Part shown: positions 1 to 11,913 of the stretch, in pieces
How the letters are laid out: the number at the start of each line of letters is the position of its first letter
Numbering within the stretch: the stretch's first letter is position 1
Source of the DNA: Rhizopus arrhizus
Lineage: Eukaryota; Mucoromycota; Mucoromycetes; Mucorales; Rhizopodaceae
DNA: 64,000 bases
Direction of reading: 5' to 3'
NCBI GenBank assembly: GCA_024220505.1
Contig: JAKZZE010000008.1
Span: 558,001 to 622,000, forward strand
Made by a program: the position numbers and the translations under genes
Notes under the pieces: model-generated
What the model saw: the letters and a program-made list of their open reading frames with translations, nothing else
What the model was told of the DNA's origin: nothing
Databases searched by the model: none

Positions 1-1
1 T

Positions 2-703
2 TATAAAAAAATTAAATCAAATCATATTGAAGAATATGTCATTATACCTCAACAAGACACAATTAAACCATCCAACACATTATTTCAACATCCAGCGCAT
101 CATATTCCATTAAATATCAATAATAATACACCCATCATACACGATGAATCAACCCCATTCTCTTCTTCTGCTTCACCTTCAAAATGGTACACTCTATCCT
201 CAAAAGATAACACTGCCAAATTGATGTCTATCTTTTTGTTTGCTTTAAATACAACCCATTCATCTACTTCATTTATTTCAACTCAAGATGGCTTGATTTG
301 GATCGGTAGGATATCAGCATGGATTTGCACCACACTTTATTTAATGTCCAGGATACCCCAAATACTTAAAAATCGTCGTCGTCAATCTGTAGAAGGATTA
401 TCAGCCTCTTTATTTATATTTGCCGCTTGTGCTAATTTTGCTTATACTTCAAGCATATTAAGTCATCCTGGCCAAACCATAGAATCTTTATTAGAAGCTT
501 TACCTTATTTAATCGGTAGTTCTGGTACACTCTTTTTTGATTTTTTTATATTTTGTCAATTCTTGTATTATAAAATAATCACTACCAGAATAAATCAATC
601 AGTGTTGCATAAACAAGTAAAGATTGTCTTTAATATTCTGAGTTATAAATTGATTCGTATTAATTGTTGTCCTTTTTTTTTTTTTTTTCTTTTTTTTTTT
701 TAA
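2..703 (+). CDS. PQ-loop repeat transporter, C-terminal part (5' end outside window)
   Basis: The reading frame is open from base 2, so the gene starts upstream of the window. The visible part begins with a polar, Asn/Pro/Ser-rich loop (bases 2-220) and then enters several hydrophobic segments. The second PQ-loop is clear: SRIPQILKNRRRQSVEGLS, preceded by a helix rich in Trp, Ile and Leu and followed by FIFAACANFAYTSSIL. PQ-loop proteins with a long loop between the two repeats are typical of the vacuolar/lysosomal cationic amino acid exporters (Ypq1/PQLC2 type), and that is the likely role. The last 15 or so residues are encoded by the T-rich leader of the next gene (a run of Phe codons), so the annotated stop at 701-703 may not be the biological C-terminus. 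Only 8 bases separate this stop from the next start codon. Confidence 0.75.
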   Translation, partial: YKKIKSNHIEEYVIIPQQDTIKPSNTLFQHPAHHIPLNINNNTPIIHDESTPFSSSASPSKWYTLSSKDNTAKLMSIFLFALNTTHSSTSFISTQDGLIWIGRISAWICTTLYLMSRIPQILKNRRRQSVEGLSASLFIFAACANFAYTSSILSHPGQTIESLLEALPYLIGSSGTLFFDFFIFCQFLYYKIITTRINQSVLHKQVKIVFNILSYKLIRINCCPFFFFFLFFF

Positions 704-711
704 AAAAAATA

Positions 712-2761
712 ATGTCTTGGCTGCCAAGATCACCCAAAAAAATAGTCCGGATAGCTTTACTATCCTTTATATCACTCTTATTTATATTTATTTGGTATTT
801 ATCAAAACAGCAGCCACAACTTCAGTTGACAAAAAATGACAAGCAGCAGCAGCAAAAGCAGACCAATAGAGAATATTATACCAATCTTGATCAAACATCA
901 GTGATGCTCACCATTCAAAGTACACCACAGTTCATTTCATTTTATCCACTCTTGTGTCGTTTTAAACATTACCCTCTTCATCTCGTCCTCTTGACTCGAG
1001 ATGGCCTCAATCAGCAAAAAATACAGCGAGTGTTTACCGAAAGTGCTTGCGAACATGCAGATAACGTCATTATACATGATTTGACAAACAGCCTAGATCC
1101 ACTTGAACAGCTATCTGATTTAGTCAAGGATATCCAGACAAAGGTCCTGCTTCAATCCGACCAACCAGTCCATCCTACCTTGAAAGCACTGATCGACAAG
1201 CACCAAATTACCAACATTGCCTTGCCTGAAAAAGAAATCATCCATGCCCTCTGGATACCTGACCTTTCTATCGGTGCATTACAGAGTAAGCAAAAAGGAG
1301 AAGGGAAGAAAGACAAAGACGACTGATGTTTTTTTCTGTTTAGATTGGAACAAGATTGACATTAAGCTTGTGATCATCACCGACCGTCGACCTCATTCAC
1401 TTTCTCGTTTATTACAATCCGCAGGAAAATCAAATTACTTGGGTGATCAGGTCGATTTGATGATCCACATGGAGCAATCGGCCGATCGTGCTACACGCAT
1501 GCTGGTCAATTCGTTTGTGTGGAAACAGGGCATCAAATTCCTCCGTCACCGTGTGAAGAAGGGGGGCCTGATGCCAGCCATTGTCGAATCATGGTATCCG
1601 AGCCACAATGATGAATACGCTGTGCTCTTGGAGGACGATATCGAGGTATCTCCCTTATTTTATGTCTGGTCTAAATACTCTATCCTCAAATACAGATACA
1701 GTGGAAACAAGGACGCCTATCGACTCATGTACGGCATCAGTCTTTACGCCCCTCGCAATCTCGAGCTCGTTCCCTCTGGCCGCGTCAGCTTTGACCCCAA
1801 CTCGGTCCTCTTGCCTGCTCACTATGCCCCTCAGACACCCTACGCAAGTCAGATTCCTTGCAGTTGGGGTGCCGTCTATTTCCCAGAACATTGGCGCGAG
1901 TTTCATGCCTACTTGATCCGACGTCTTCAGGATCTCAATCTGCCCAAGCACAGCGATGTGCGTGTGATCAGTGTTCCCGGCAGTCGATCGGACAAGTGGA
2001 AAAAGTCTTGGAAAAAGTATTTTATCGAACTCGTCTATCTCAGGGCCTATGTGATGCTCTATCCCAACTTTTATGATTTTGAAGCATTCTCGACCAACCA
2101 TGTCGAATTCGGCACACACGTCAAGTCTGAAAAGAGACAGTCGGTCATCGGGACCTTCATGGTACCCCTCATGCAGCGAGATACCATCCTTTCTCAGTTA
2201 CCCGATCATCGTCTGCCCTTCTTTGAAGACCTGCCCGTCCTTGATCTCTGGGGTCAGCTTCAGACCCACGAAAGTCTGGATGCCAAAGCCAGCGCTTATC
2301 ACGAACACGTCTCGAGCTGTCCTCGAAAGGTGGGCTCATTTGATCCAAGAGATCTCTTCTGTCTCGTCGATGGTCCACCCGATCCACCTCAAGTCTTTCC
2401 CATGTCTCGCAAGAAGCCCAAATCACCCGTGCTGGTGAAGGAAGCAGTTCAGCCAATCGAATACAAGTACAAGACAGATCATACAAAAGAAGAAGAGGAA
2501 CAAGGAAAGAATACGTTGGTCGAACTCGGCCCGAAACCGATTGACGTGGCTCAACTGTCTGCGGTGGAAGATAAATCAAAGGGGAAAGATGATGAATTGG
2601 TCGACTTGGAAAACGACTTGGATACACTGAATAGAATTTATTATACATTAAATCCTAATCATCTCGACTTTTTGGAAGATGAGAAAATGGATATAGAAGA
2701 CGAGGAGATGGAGGAGATGGAAGGATTAGAAGAGGAAGATGTACAGATTGTTGAAGAATGA
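712..2761 (+). CDS. Type II membrane glycosyltransferase, GT2-like (663 aa)
   Basis: Two exons, 712-1285 and 1344-2761, joined in phase 1 across a 58-base GT-AG intron. Residues 11-30 form one transmembrane helix behind a basic N-terminus, the topology of a Golgi/ER type II enzyme. The conserved core follows the intron: LVIITDRRPHSLSRLL near residue 200, then LLEDDIEVSPLF around 285-296, where the acidic EDD is the expected metal and nucleotide-sugar site. Further blocks (QIPCSWGAVYFPEHW, LRAYVMLYPNF) recur in fungal and plant proteins annotated only as glycosyltransferase family 2. The last 130 residues are charged, with long Glu/Asp runs. The start at 712 is used because it directly follows the T-tract and opens the signal anchor; the upstream frame encodes only poly-Phe. 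Sugar donor and acceptor cannot be read from sequence. Confidence 0.85.
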
Positions 2762-3152
2762 ATAATAAAAAATGTATACATGTTTTCAAGTTCTTGTTTG
2801 ATTTTCAACTTTGAAAAAGACCAAACGGTCAATACAGAAAGACGAGTTCAACTAAAAATACAAATCCATTGAAAAAAAAATCTTTTGCTGGCCTTGGGGC
2901 AAACTCTCCCCCCACCTATCTTTTAGGCCATTCACACCTAAGCAAACATGGGAGACGTCATAACGAACAACGCTTCTGTGTTTCAATCGTATTTGCCTAT
3001 TCAACAAAAAAGCCTGGGAAAATGAGCCAATCACAACACCCTATCCATCCCCCCAAAAAAAACCAACTTTTCCGGGCTATTTTTGATAAAAAAAAAAGTT
3101 TTTTCTTTTTTTTTTTTTGTTTTCTTTGACCAAAAGAGCAAATTTCAAAAGA

Positions 3153-4536
3153 ATGCTTCGTTCAACTTCCCGCTTATTTGCTGCCAAGCACGTAGCTGCT
3201 TTCTCACCTATGGTAAAGAAGCAAGCCATGTTTTTTTTTTTTTTGTTGTTGAAAGACGAGTCCATGAAACTAATGTGTCTTGATGATAGCGTGCCTTGTC
3301 TACTAGTGCACCTCGTTTTGCTGACAAGATCACTGTCACTTTGCCCGAATCCTCCTTTGAGATGTACAATGCCGAAAAGCCTAACTTAGATGTTGAAGTG
3401 GACAAGGACATGTTGATGGACATGTATACAAAGATGACCACCATGCGTCGCATGGAAATGGCGGCTGATGCTCTCTACAAGGCCAAAAAGATTCGTGGTT
3501 TCTGTCACTTATGTAATGGCCAGGTAAGAAACGGGCAAACGCGGGGGGATGTTGGATGAAATCCAACCTCCGCATGTTTCCACACGATCACTGATCTTTC
3601 TCACAGGAAGCTGTCTCGGTCGGCATGGAGGCTGCTATCACCAGAAGCGACCATGTGATTACCGCCTACAGATGTCACGGTTTTACTTACCTTCGTGGTG
3701 GTACGATCGAGAGCATCTTGGCCGAATTGATGGGTCGTTCTACTGGTATCTCGATGGGTAAGGGTGGTTCGATGCACATGTTTGCTCCTTCTTTCTATGG
3801 TGGTAACGGTATTGTTGGTGCTCAAGTAAGTTGAAAGAGAAGAGAAGAAAGGAAGGATGTTGAGATGATATGATAGGTTCCTCTGGGTGCTGGTGTTGCC
3901 TTCTCTCAAAAGTACCTCAATAACCCCTCTGTCACCTTTGCTCTTTATGGTGATGGTGCCTCTAACCAAGGTCAGGTCTTTGAGGCTTTCAACATGGCCA
4001 AGTTGTGGGATCTCCCTTGTGTCTTTGTCTGTGAGAACAACAAGTACGGTATGGGTACCTCCGATAAGCGTTCTTCTGCCTCTACTGAATACTTTAAGCG
4101 TGGTGACTACATTCCCGGTATCAAGGTCAACGGTATGGATGTGCTCTCGGTCTACAGAGCCTGTCAATATGCCAAGGAATGGACTACCTCTGGTAAGGGT
4201 CCTCTTGTGATGGAAATGGCCACTTACCGTTACGGTGGTCACTCCATGTCTGATCCCGGTACCACTTATCGTACTCGTGAAGAAATCCAACATATGCGTT
4301 CGACCTCAGACCCCATCACCGGTTTGAAGCAACTCTTGATCAACCATGACATGGCTACCGAAGCTGATTTGAAGGCCCTCGATAAGGAATGTCGCAAGGT
4401 GGTGGATGAAGCCCTCAAGAAGGCTGAGGCTGCTCCCGAGCCTCCTATTTCTGAATTCCACACACAAATCTACCAACCTGGATCTGAACCTCCTGTTGTC
4501 CGTGGTCGTGAACCCAATGAAGTCTACCACTACTAA
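3153..4536 (+). CDS. PDA1: Pyruvate dehydrogenase E1 component subunit alpha, mitochondrial (390 aa)
   Basis: Four exons: 3153-3212, 3290-3523, 3607-3825, 3877-4536, all junctions in phase 0. The N-terminus is a mitochondrial presequence ([20 protein letters not shown] then [10 protein letters not shown]), split by the first intron. The thiamine diphosphate motif is complete: GDGASNQGQ starts at residue 196 and ends at ENN (225-226). The phosphorylation loop [20 protein letters not shown] is present, with candidate regulatory serines near 294 and 296, so control by pyruvate dehydrogenase kinase is likely. With the beta subunit it decarboxylates pyruvate and passes the acetyl group to E2 lipoate in the matrix. 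Length matches fungal E1-alpha. A T-run lies just before the start, as for several neighbours. Confidence 0.97.
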
Positions 4537-4809
4537 TGATCACAAATAGCCTATATTTTAGATTAAAAAGGAAAACACGATCCATTTTTGATGTATTCAT
4601 GTTCTCTTTTAATCTTTGTTGTATAAAGGGTGTATTTCACACCAAAATAAATTACTTTTTCCCCTCTTTCTCTTTTCTTTTTTATATAGTTTCATCTAGC
4701 ATGTTTAGGATGTCTTGGGTGAGTCTAGGACGGATTGTGTAGTGGAGAACAAGAAAGTGTGGTTGAACAAAAAGCCAGTATTTTTTTTAATTATTTATTT
4801 CTTTCAAAC

Positions 4810-6179
4810 ATGTTTCAACAATTATATGAAAAATTGGATGATTTATTTCAAAAGAAAGAGAATACAAAAGGTAATAAGCAATCGAAAGATGAGAAAAGCT
4901 AAAGAACAAAACAGACTTGAAACAGTGTGGAGGCTCAGTTTATGACTTGTTTGAAACCATTCGACATTCGATTTCTAATTCACATGCAAACAGTGACGAA
5001 TTACTCAACAAAGCCAACGCGTTGATTGATTACTGCAATGAGACCATTCTACTTTATCCTTTTAAAGATGTCCCAGACTGTTGGCGACGGATGCTGATCG
5101 ATGCAGGGTTGCTGAGGACCATGATTCAACTTGGCGAATTAAATAAAGAAGCCACACTGTCCAAGATGCAATCGCTCATCGGGGACTTGGACACCTGCTG
5201 TGTCATCAGTGGTTCACCCGGCCGGTACTGGCTTGCGAGTGACATCCTGGATCGCGCCCAGGCCTGGATCTCCCAGCAGCGTTCGATCCCACCCCGAGTG
5301 ATACCCAAGCGACGGTTGCCAGCACCCGAGATAAGATACCCGATCAAGAGACCGGAGACGATGCCTAGCTTTGAATCCTTTCTGTCCCACTGCAACCAAG
5401 ATCGACCGACGCCGTTCGTCTTACGGCCGGGCCTGATCGATCACTGGCCGGCCTGTGAACGTTGGAAGTCGGTCGATTATCTGCTGAGGACGGCCTCTGA
5501 CCGAGTGATCCCGGTCGAGATCGGCAGGGCTTATACGGACGCCGGCTGGCGACAGGAGATGATGCGGTTCGCAGACTTTATCGACCGATACATCTTGCAG
5601 GAGAGTGAAGAGGTGGCATATTTGGCACAACATGACCTGTTCTATCAAATCCCACGGCTGGCATCGGACATGATCCTACCCGATTACTGTCACATTGAAC
5701 CCAACCTGAACGATCTCTACACACACAGGCCCCAGGAGGTGATCAAGAACGCCTGGTTTGGACCCAGGGGTACGGTGTCCCCTTTACATCATGATCCCTA
5801 TCATAATTTGCTGGTGCAAGTCGTAGGCAGTAAATATTTGAGATTGTATGATCCAGATCAGACGGACAGGTTGTATCCTTGTGAAGGCATGATGAATAAC
5901 ACTAGTCAGGTAAACCCAAAGAGGGGTAAAGAGGGGTACTTTATTAAAAAAAAATAAGAATAGGTCAATATTGAACATGAGATCGATTCAGATCAATTTC
6001 CCAAATTTAAAGAAGCCAACTATGTTGAATGTATACTGAATGAAGGTGAAATACTCTACATTCCGGTAAAATAAAATAAAAATAAAATGATGGTTTGATA
6101 CTAAATCACTCGATAGCCAAAATGGTGGCATTTTGTGAAATCTTTAGAAACGAGTTTTAATGTCAGTTTATGGTTTTGA
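4810..6179 (+). CDS. KDM8: JmjC-domain oxygenase, JMJD5/KDM8 family (406 aa)
   Basis: Four exons: 4810-4870, 4915-5909, 5964-6065, 6117-6179. The N-terminal half is helical, as in human JMJD5. The C-terminal cupin carries the iron site: SPLHHDPYHN with H312 and D314 as ligands, and a distal histidine in PPKWWHFVKSLETSF (about H391), followed by VSLWF at the end of the protein. LVQVVGSKYLRLYDPDQ matches the 2-oxoglutarate-binding strand of the family. JMJD5-type enzymes are 2-oxoglutarate/Fe(II) oxygenases, characterised as arginyl hydroxylases; histone demethylation has also been proposed. The two short 3' exons are supported because they supply exactly the conserved C-terminal block. The central exon is GC-richer than its surroundings. 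Confidence 0.92.
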
Positions 6180-6294
6180 ACAAATATAAAACAAAAAATT
6201 TTAATTGAAAAAGAAAATTTTACAAAATTACATGGTAGATGCGATATAGAATAGATATGAAAGAAGAAGAAAAAAAAAGGGGGGTATTTTTGAA

Positions 6295-7055
6295 TTAGAT
6301 GTCAAGAGCCAAAGATTCCAAGACGAGTTGAATAGCATCTTGTACTCTATCATTAAATTCATTTAATAGATCTATTTCCACTCGAGATAATTTCCTGAGT
6401 AACCACTGAGATTCAGATCTGGCGTCCGTCGATTGTTCATTTTCACGTACGACATTAATTTGAAATGGTTGTCGTAGTTTCCACTCGACTGTGACCACTG
6501 AAGAAGTATCGACTGGATGAACAAGAGAGGTTGCTTGACGTATCAAGATTCTCGAGGACTGTTGAGCGTTGATGATCAGACCGAGTTGATGACTGATTTT
6601 TTCATTCAGACGTGGAAGGGCAGTGAGTAGATGAAGTGTCAACTTTTCGACCTGCTCCTCTTGAAGGATATCAAGTTCTGTTATTTGTGGAATGTCAGTA
6701 GCTACCAGTGGACTCACAGAGGCTAATAGACTAGCACGCATAAAATTAAGATTACGATCCATTGACTTTATGATAGAATGACGAGCTAAGATGAGGGATG
6801 AATAAAGATGTCTATTGATTGGACTAGTTAATTACCTTCAATATCATCATGACTTATTGAATCTGGAATGTATTTCAATATATCCTCAGAGACATCAAGC
6901 ATTACTTGATCTATAATATCTTCATAAAATTCAGACAAACTTTCTGTCAACACAACTCCAGTTTCAACTCTCTTGAATGTTGAAAATACGGGTGCAGCAT
7001 AAATCAAACAAGATCCAAAAATAACAAAGCTAGTCAACAATCGATAAAGAAACAT
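6295..7055 (-). CDS. Small secreted protein of unknown function (236 aa)
   Basis: Two exons on the minus strand, 7055-6836 and 6785-6295, joined in phase 1 (GAAG then CTCGT gives Ala-Arg). Residues 1-21 (MFLYRLLTSFVIFGSCLIYAA) form a clear signal peptide with an AAP cleavage-like site. The remainder is soluble, helix-forming and poor in cysteine, with acidic stretches such as SEFYEDIIDQVMLDVSED and no second membrane segment. I do not recognise a family. It is convergent with the JmjC gene (115-base spacer). The 5' side holds GA microsatellites at about 7092-7116 and 7194-7213. A secreted or cell-wall protein is the most that can be inferred. Confidence 0.72.
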
Positions 7056-9700
7056 GAATAAAAGAAAAAGACAATAAAAGAGAAAAAGAAGAGAGAGAGA
7101 GAGAGAGAGAGAGGGGGGATGAATAAATAAGGAGAATATAATTTGTACAACAAGAAAATTAATTTTCCTTTTTTAAAAATAAAAGAGAAAAAAAAGAGAG
7201 AGAGAGAGAGAGACAATAAGAATAAAAATCAAAACTTGGTTTCTCTTTACTCTCCATCCTCCCTCACATCCTCTTTCCCTTTCTCTCTCCTCCTTTTTTC
7301 TTATTCACCCTAGCAACCTCGGTCCAAGAAATAAAAAGGAATTGTAAGTCCGATTTAATTTATTAAGGTTTTTTCCTCCTTCTTTTTTATCAAATGATTT
7401 GTGTCTAAACACAAAAAAAGGGATCTTCTTTCCAAGCAGATGGTACATGCACTTGACCAATACAATAAATAATGAATGCAATCCACATACTCTACTCTCT
7501 ATTTCACCTTTTTTTTTTTTTTTTTTTCAAGCAGTGTTTCACCAAAGTAATTTAAAACAAGTCACACTATTTCTTTATGTCGTTTGGTAGGAATATTCTC
7601 TCGAGTTGATTGGGATGAGTAAGATGTTCATCATCTCAGTGGTTACATGTTGTGTTACAAAAATAATTATTTACTAAATTACAATATTCATTAAAAAGAA
7701 GAATTTAGTTTGTCAGTAAAAGGAAAGAGGGGGAGGGGGATTCTATCTTTATTGTTATTTGATGTATCACTCAATGTAAGGATAAGCCATCCTTTATGTC
7801 ACAAAAAGGACTCAATTGGTTTAAATTTCAAAAAATAAAGAAAAACCTAGGAGATTCTTTGTTGTGTATTGTTCAAAGAGAAATAAATTTCCCAATCCAT
7901 TCAATAAAGCATGAAAAAGGGAAATAGTATCCAATGTCTGGATGATTCAGCAGATGGTTTTAGCAAAAACATAAAATGTAACGCACGCATTTAATGTTGT
8001 GTAATGTCTGTGTTTTAAATCATGAGTGCAACTTTGACCTTATTTAATTAAGAATAAAAAAAAAAAAAAAAAGTAAATTTGTCGGTCGCTCTTTTAGATT
8101 CAGAACTACCTTTAAACAATAAGTTTTTTTTTTTTTTTTTTTTTTTTTGTTACCTTTTTGTTACCAAAAAAAAAAAAAAAGAGTGAAACAAGCTTGTCCT
8201 TGGGAATTTACTGGTGCCCTTGCGTTTTGATACTTGTACCCCAAGTAGGATGATAAAAAAAAGTCCGATCAAAGATAAACTTTGTTTGATTTCTGTTTTA
8301 TAAACAAGATATCAACAGATTTTATGAATTAAGAAATGATGGTTCATGATTACACTTTTTGATGACAAATGTATGTGTATGTTACACTTTCCATTATTTT
8401 TCTGTATATCCACACAACCATGTTTTATTTTATTTTTTTTGAAGGCGTACAATCTTGATTGTTGACGACGCTTCATTGTTTTTAAAAGAGTGTGAATACA
8501 TTCTTATTTTACATCATCTTATTTACTTGAGTCATGTACTCTACTCTCTAACAAAAGCAGACATGTTTTATGATCCTTTGTTTCAGGAACTAGAAATGGT
8601 TAATGTGCTTGAACTCTTTTGTGGTTAGCTTGTGCCAATTATTTTTTGTGACTTGCGATATCAAATGCTTTTCTCATCCATAAACCCTGATGTCATATTG
8701 ATTCATCACAAGAACAAGACGGAATCACTAACGGCATTCGCTCTAGACATACGTTCCTTGTCATATTTTTATCTGTCCACCGTTGAATCCTTGTTACTCA
8801 TAGCTTGTATTTGATGAAATCTCAAAGAGGATGCAAAAATGCACTTCAGGCTTCTGATAATCAAACACAAGCCCCCTAGAGTAAACATAGAGGCAAAAGA
8901 GAGAGAGAAAAGTCATGGATGCAGTAAACCAATCATATTCAGCAATGCTGTCTCTTGACATACATCACAGAAATGTCTTTACAAACTAAAAGTACAATTC
9001 GTTTGATTATTAAAATGTAATCTTTCTACAACCTCATCTGAGATTTATATTGTATCAAAACATTCAGAATAATCTTGCTTTCCTTTTGGGGCTCATTAGT
9101 AAAGTTTTCAGGAAGGATTGACAATACTCTTCGGTACATGATGTGCTTTATTTTTTCTTGTACACAAGAGGATAATTAAGCTAATGGTACAAGCACTTAT
9201 ACACTCAGTTTGCCATCATGTAAAGTGTGACTGTCGGTAGACAGATAACTGAGAAACAGTGACAATTCCACAACATCCCACCTGTCCGAATTCTCCCCTT
9301 TATAATTCACGCTGTTCATTACGAGAAGCCCATCGCCGAGTTGCTTTTTCACTTGCAAACGTTTACTTGAAGGGAAATATTATGAAAATAGAACTGATGA
9401 CCATATCAGTCTACTATAAAGATTTTTGAGTTTATGACAACTAAACAAATAACACCATGTCCCCTTTTTTGTAGCATTTTCTGCATATTGCAAGTCTTTC
9501 AAAAAGCTTTTATAACAAGATGTCTTTTATTGTGTATCAATTCATGGCTCATAACCTGTTTCCAAGGATAGCTCAAACAACTCTAGAACAACCAAAAAAC
9601 AAAGGTGGTGTTTCATTATTGAATGTAGACATCCAGCAAAAGACTTTCTAGTTTTGATAGATCAATTCATTCTTGTTAACTTACCGACAACGGATACCGG
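7056..9700. other. Long AT-rich gene-free stretch
   Basis: No supportable gene on either strand. It holds GA-repeat tracts (about 7092-7116, 7194-7213), a pyrimidine-rich patch near 7250-7310, long T- and A-runs (7510-7527, 8056-8072, 8124-8148) and short open frames with no family resemblance or codon pattern. Confidence 0.6.
8124..8180. repeat. Poly(T)/poly(A) palindrome
   Basis: A run of about 25 T is followed by GTTACC, a T-rich spacer, GTTACC again and then about 15 A. The two homopolymers can pair as a hairpin. It probably arose by replication slippage or as relic ends of an element. Confidence 0.7.
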
Positions 9701-9724
9701 ACTTCCTGTACAAAATGTTGATAC

Positions 9725-10742
9725 TTGCAAACTCCATCTGATATTCCTTCACATATCACCCCTATGATATTCAAGTATTCCAGATCCCATAGTATCATGA
9801 AAGGTCTCCATCCACTAATCCCCATGTTTAGTGCTTTAGACACCTGTCCTCGTTCACCTACCGAAAATGACCTGATAATATCACCTCAGTCTAGTCTATT
9901 CATTCCCTTCAAATATTTACGTAAAGAAGACCCACAAGAAAATTCAAGTTTAGCAAATTTCTCCAAGCACAAAAAGTATATCATTTCTTTGAACGTGATT
10001 TATTTTTTAAATGGTATCCAACTCAAAAACAGGCAACCTTGTGGTTCTTTTCATAGTCTACAAAAAAAAAGTGCTGTTCTTACTGGAAATCATACCTTCA
10101 AGCCATTTTTTACATCTTTATTGTCAGCTAAACTGGGCGAACTTGAATTTGACAAAAGACCGTCCAATTGAATCAATGATCAACTTTGATCCATTCACTG
10201 AACAGATGAGCTATGATGATATCAATATAACAGTCATGAAGAGTTGTCAACTAAAGACAATGTTCAGCTTCAACACAAATGTAAGTCACAACAACCGAGA
10301 AGCTTTTGTCAGTAGTCTTATGCATCCTATTTCTATAAATGTATGGTATACACTGTTGTATAGAAAAAGATCCACTCGACCCAACCTGCACAGAATCATT
10401 CCAGAAAATGTAGACGACGAATCGAGTTATTGTGTAAATGACCAGAAACAGAGCAGCATAGGCTCTTTACTTGCATTCAAAAACAAGACTTGTGAAAAGC
10501 AGCTCTCAAGAAATGCTTACCACATCCTAAAGATCCTAACTGCAGCTCACTATCCCAGGATTTATCTTCACTTTGACGATCCAAGTATTACATCTTACAA
10601 TATCATGACAAGTTTACAATCTGCAATTTTTTTTTTGTTACAGTCAAATGATTCACATAGAAAGCTCACTGGCAACACTTTTTTCAACAAACTTTTGTCT
10701 TGGATGAGACTGTCGTCAATCAAATTCAGAAAGAACTATTGA
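9725..10742 (+). pseudogene. Unrecognised reading frame broken by a frameshift
   Basis: Two overlapping frames cover this stretch. The first (from about 9725) reads well through FKYLRKEDPQENSSLANF and LGELEFDKRP until about 10170. The second takes over one frame on, near 10150-10165 (DRPIESMINFDPF), and continues to 10742 with HILKILTAAHYPRIYLHFDD near its end. Amino acid use in both halves looks protein-like, and the natural join is a single-base shift near 10155. The first frame has no convincing ATG. No family is recognised. It lies 300 bases upstream of the transposase-flanked locus and may belong to the same repeat landscape. Confidence 0.3.
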
Positions 10743-11047
10743 AAATAGCTGATTACAGCTCTCTATGCTAGTCTCTTTTTATAAGTCACTGTTTCATGCA
10801 CTTGCATCACACTCGCTGTTTATATTCTTTGATGAATTTTAATCATTAAAATCTTCATAAATAATTTTGTGGCCGCTCAAAAGTGGGGGAGAGGATTTTC
10901 CAAGGCATCCAGTGTAACGTCCGTCTGGGTTTAATTTTAGTCAACTATGACGATACATAATCCTAAAGTGAGACAAGATATATTTTTTTCGCCAACGTCA
11001 AGAAAAAAACTGGTTGAAAAAGACAATTAGTTAAATTGCTAATTTTT
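10743..11047. other. Spacer before the transposase repeat
   Basis: AT-rich sequence without a gene. No clear terminal inverted repeat of a complete element is visible. Confidence 0.5.
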
Positions 11048-11653
11048 CATCAAGAACACTCTTTATAAAGCTCAAATGGTGCTTCGTCACTGCTCCTATA
11101 TTATAAGCATTAGCCTCACATTCAAGCTTTCTCTTTTCTGATATGCTTTGAAACACTCAGAGTAACGCTAACTAAGGCCAGTGGCAAGTATCAAACTGGG
11201 TAACTATAGCATAAGCGTTGGCTACTTTCAGCCTTAAAATTCGGTAAAGCTAACTTTTTATTTTGGTAAATGAACAAGTATCCAGCATTGAAAGGATATC
11301 GTCTTAACATGGATCATACTTCTATCCACAGCTCGACTGATATGGCAAAATATATTCATACTCAAGGATTGATATGTATACCTATCTCCATATTCTCCTG
11401 GACTGAATCCAATTGGCCAATTCTTATTAGTTTTATCCCTTTTTTTTTTTTGTGTGTGTCAAAAGAGTTTATTTCAGTGTAGAGGAGCTAAAGACAAATA
11501 CATGAAGTTTGATGGGGAAAAAAAACAAGGGAAGGAAGTAAAAGAGACATCTATCTCTCAAGTGTCAATGCAAAGGAGTGCTTTTGTGATGCAAGATTGT
11601 GTTTCAAACTTTCAAAATATGTCCAAGACAATGTTGAGCACACAGGATAAGAC
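11048..11653 (+). mobile_element. Tc1/mariner-type transposase fragment, left copy, rearranged
   Basis: This is the left of two near-identical copies. Bases 11270-11653 match the reverse complement of 13231-13614 without net gaps, and 11048-11273 match 13617-13842 in the same orientation. The plus strand of 11270-11430 encodes the C-terminal part of a DDE transposase: MNKYPALKGYRLNMDHTSIH, then in the next frame VYLSPYSPGLNPIGQF, equivalent to the usual MDNAPIH and YLPPYSPELNPIEQFW blocks. The catalytic Glu is replaced by Gly (NPIGQF) and frames change, so it is inactive. In this copy the 226-base upstream block is inverted relative to the coding block. Confidence 0.85.
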
Positions 11654-11913
11654 TGATTCCTTGTGCACGCTAACAAAAATGGCTCAATGCAAAAAAAAAA
11701 AAGGTTATCCGGAGATCGCCCTCTCATTGGTTGACAAAAGCTACCCAGCTTCAGGGCAAAAGTACACTATTGATCAGCCTTTCTCGTAGTTTTGGCATGA
11801 CTTCCTGAATCGAAAGCTTTGAAATCAGTCTCATTAACAGCAGCCGTGATGGCAACAACCATTTAGCCTAACCCCTTGACACACAAAATAGTGGTATTGG
11901 TAAGGAACATGAG

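Noticed and set aside
3601..4293. A 230-codon minus-strand frame
   Set aside because: It lies antisense to the conserved pyruvate dehydrogenase exons and arises from their codon bias.
7092..7213. GA microsatellites as a possible regulatory GAGA-type element
   Set aside because: Simple repeats are scattered widely here, and nothing ties these to a specific function.
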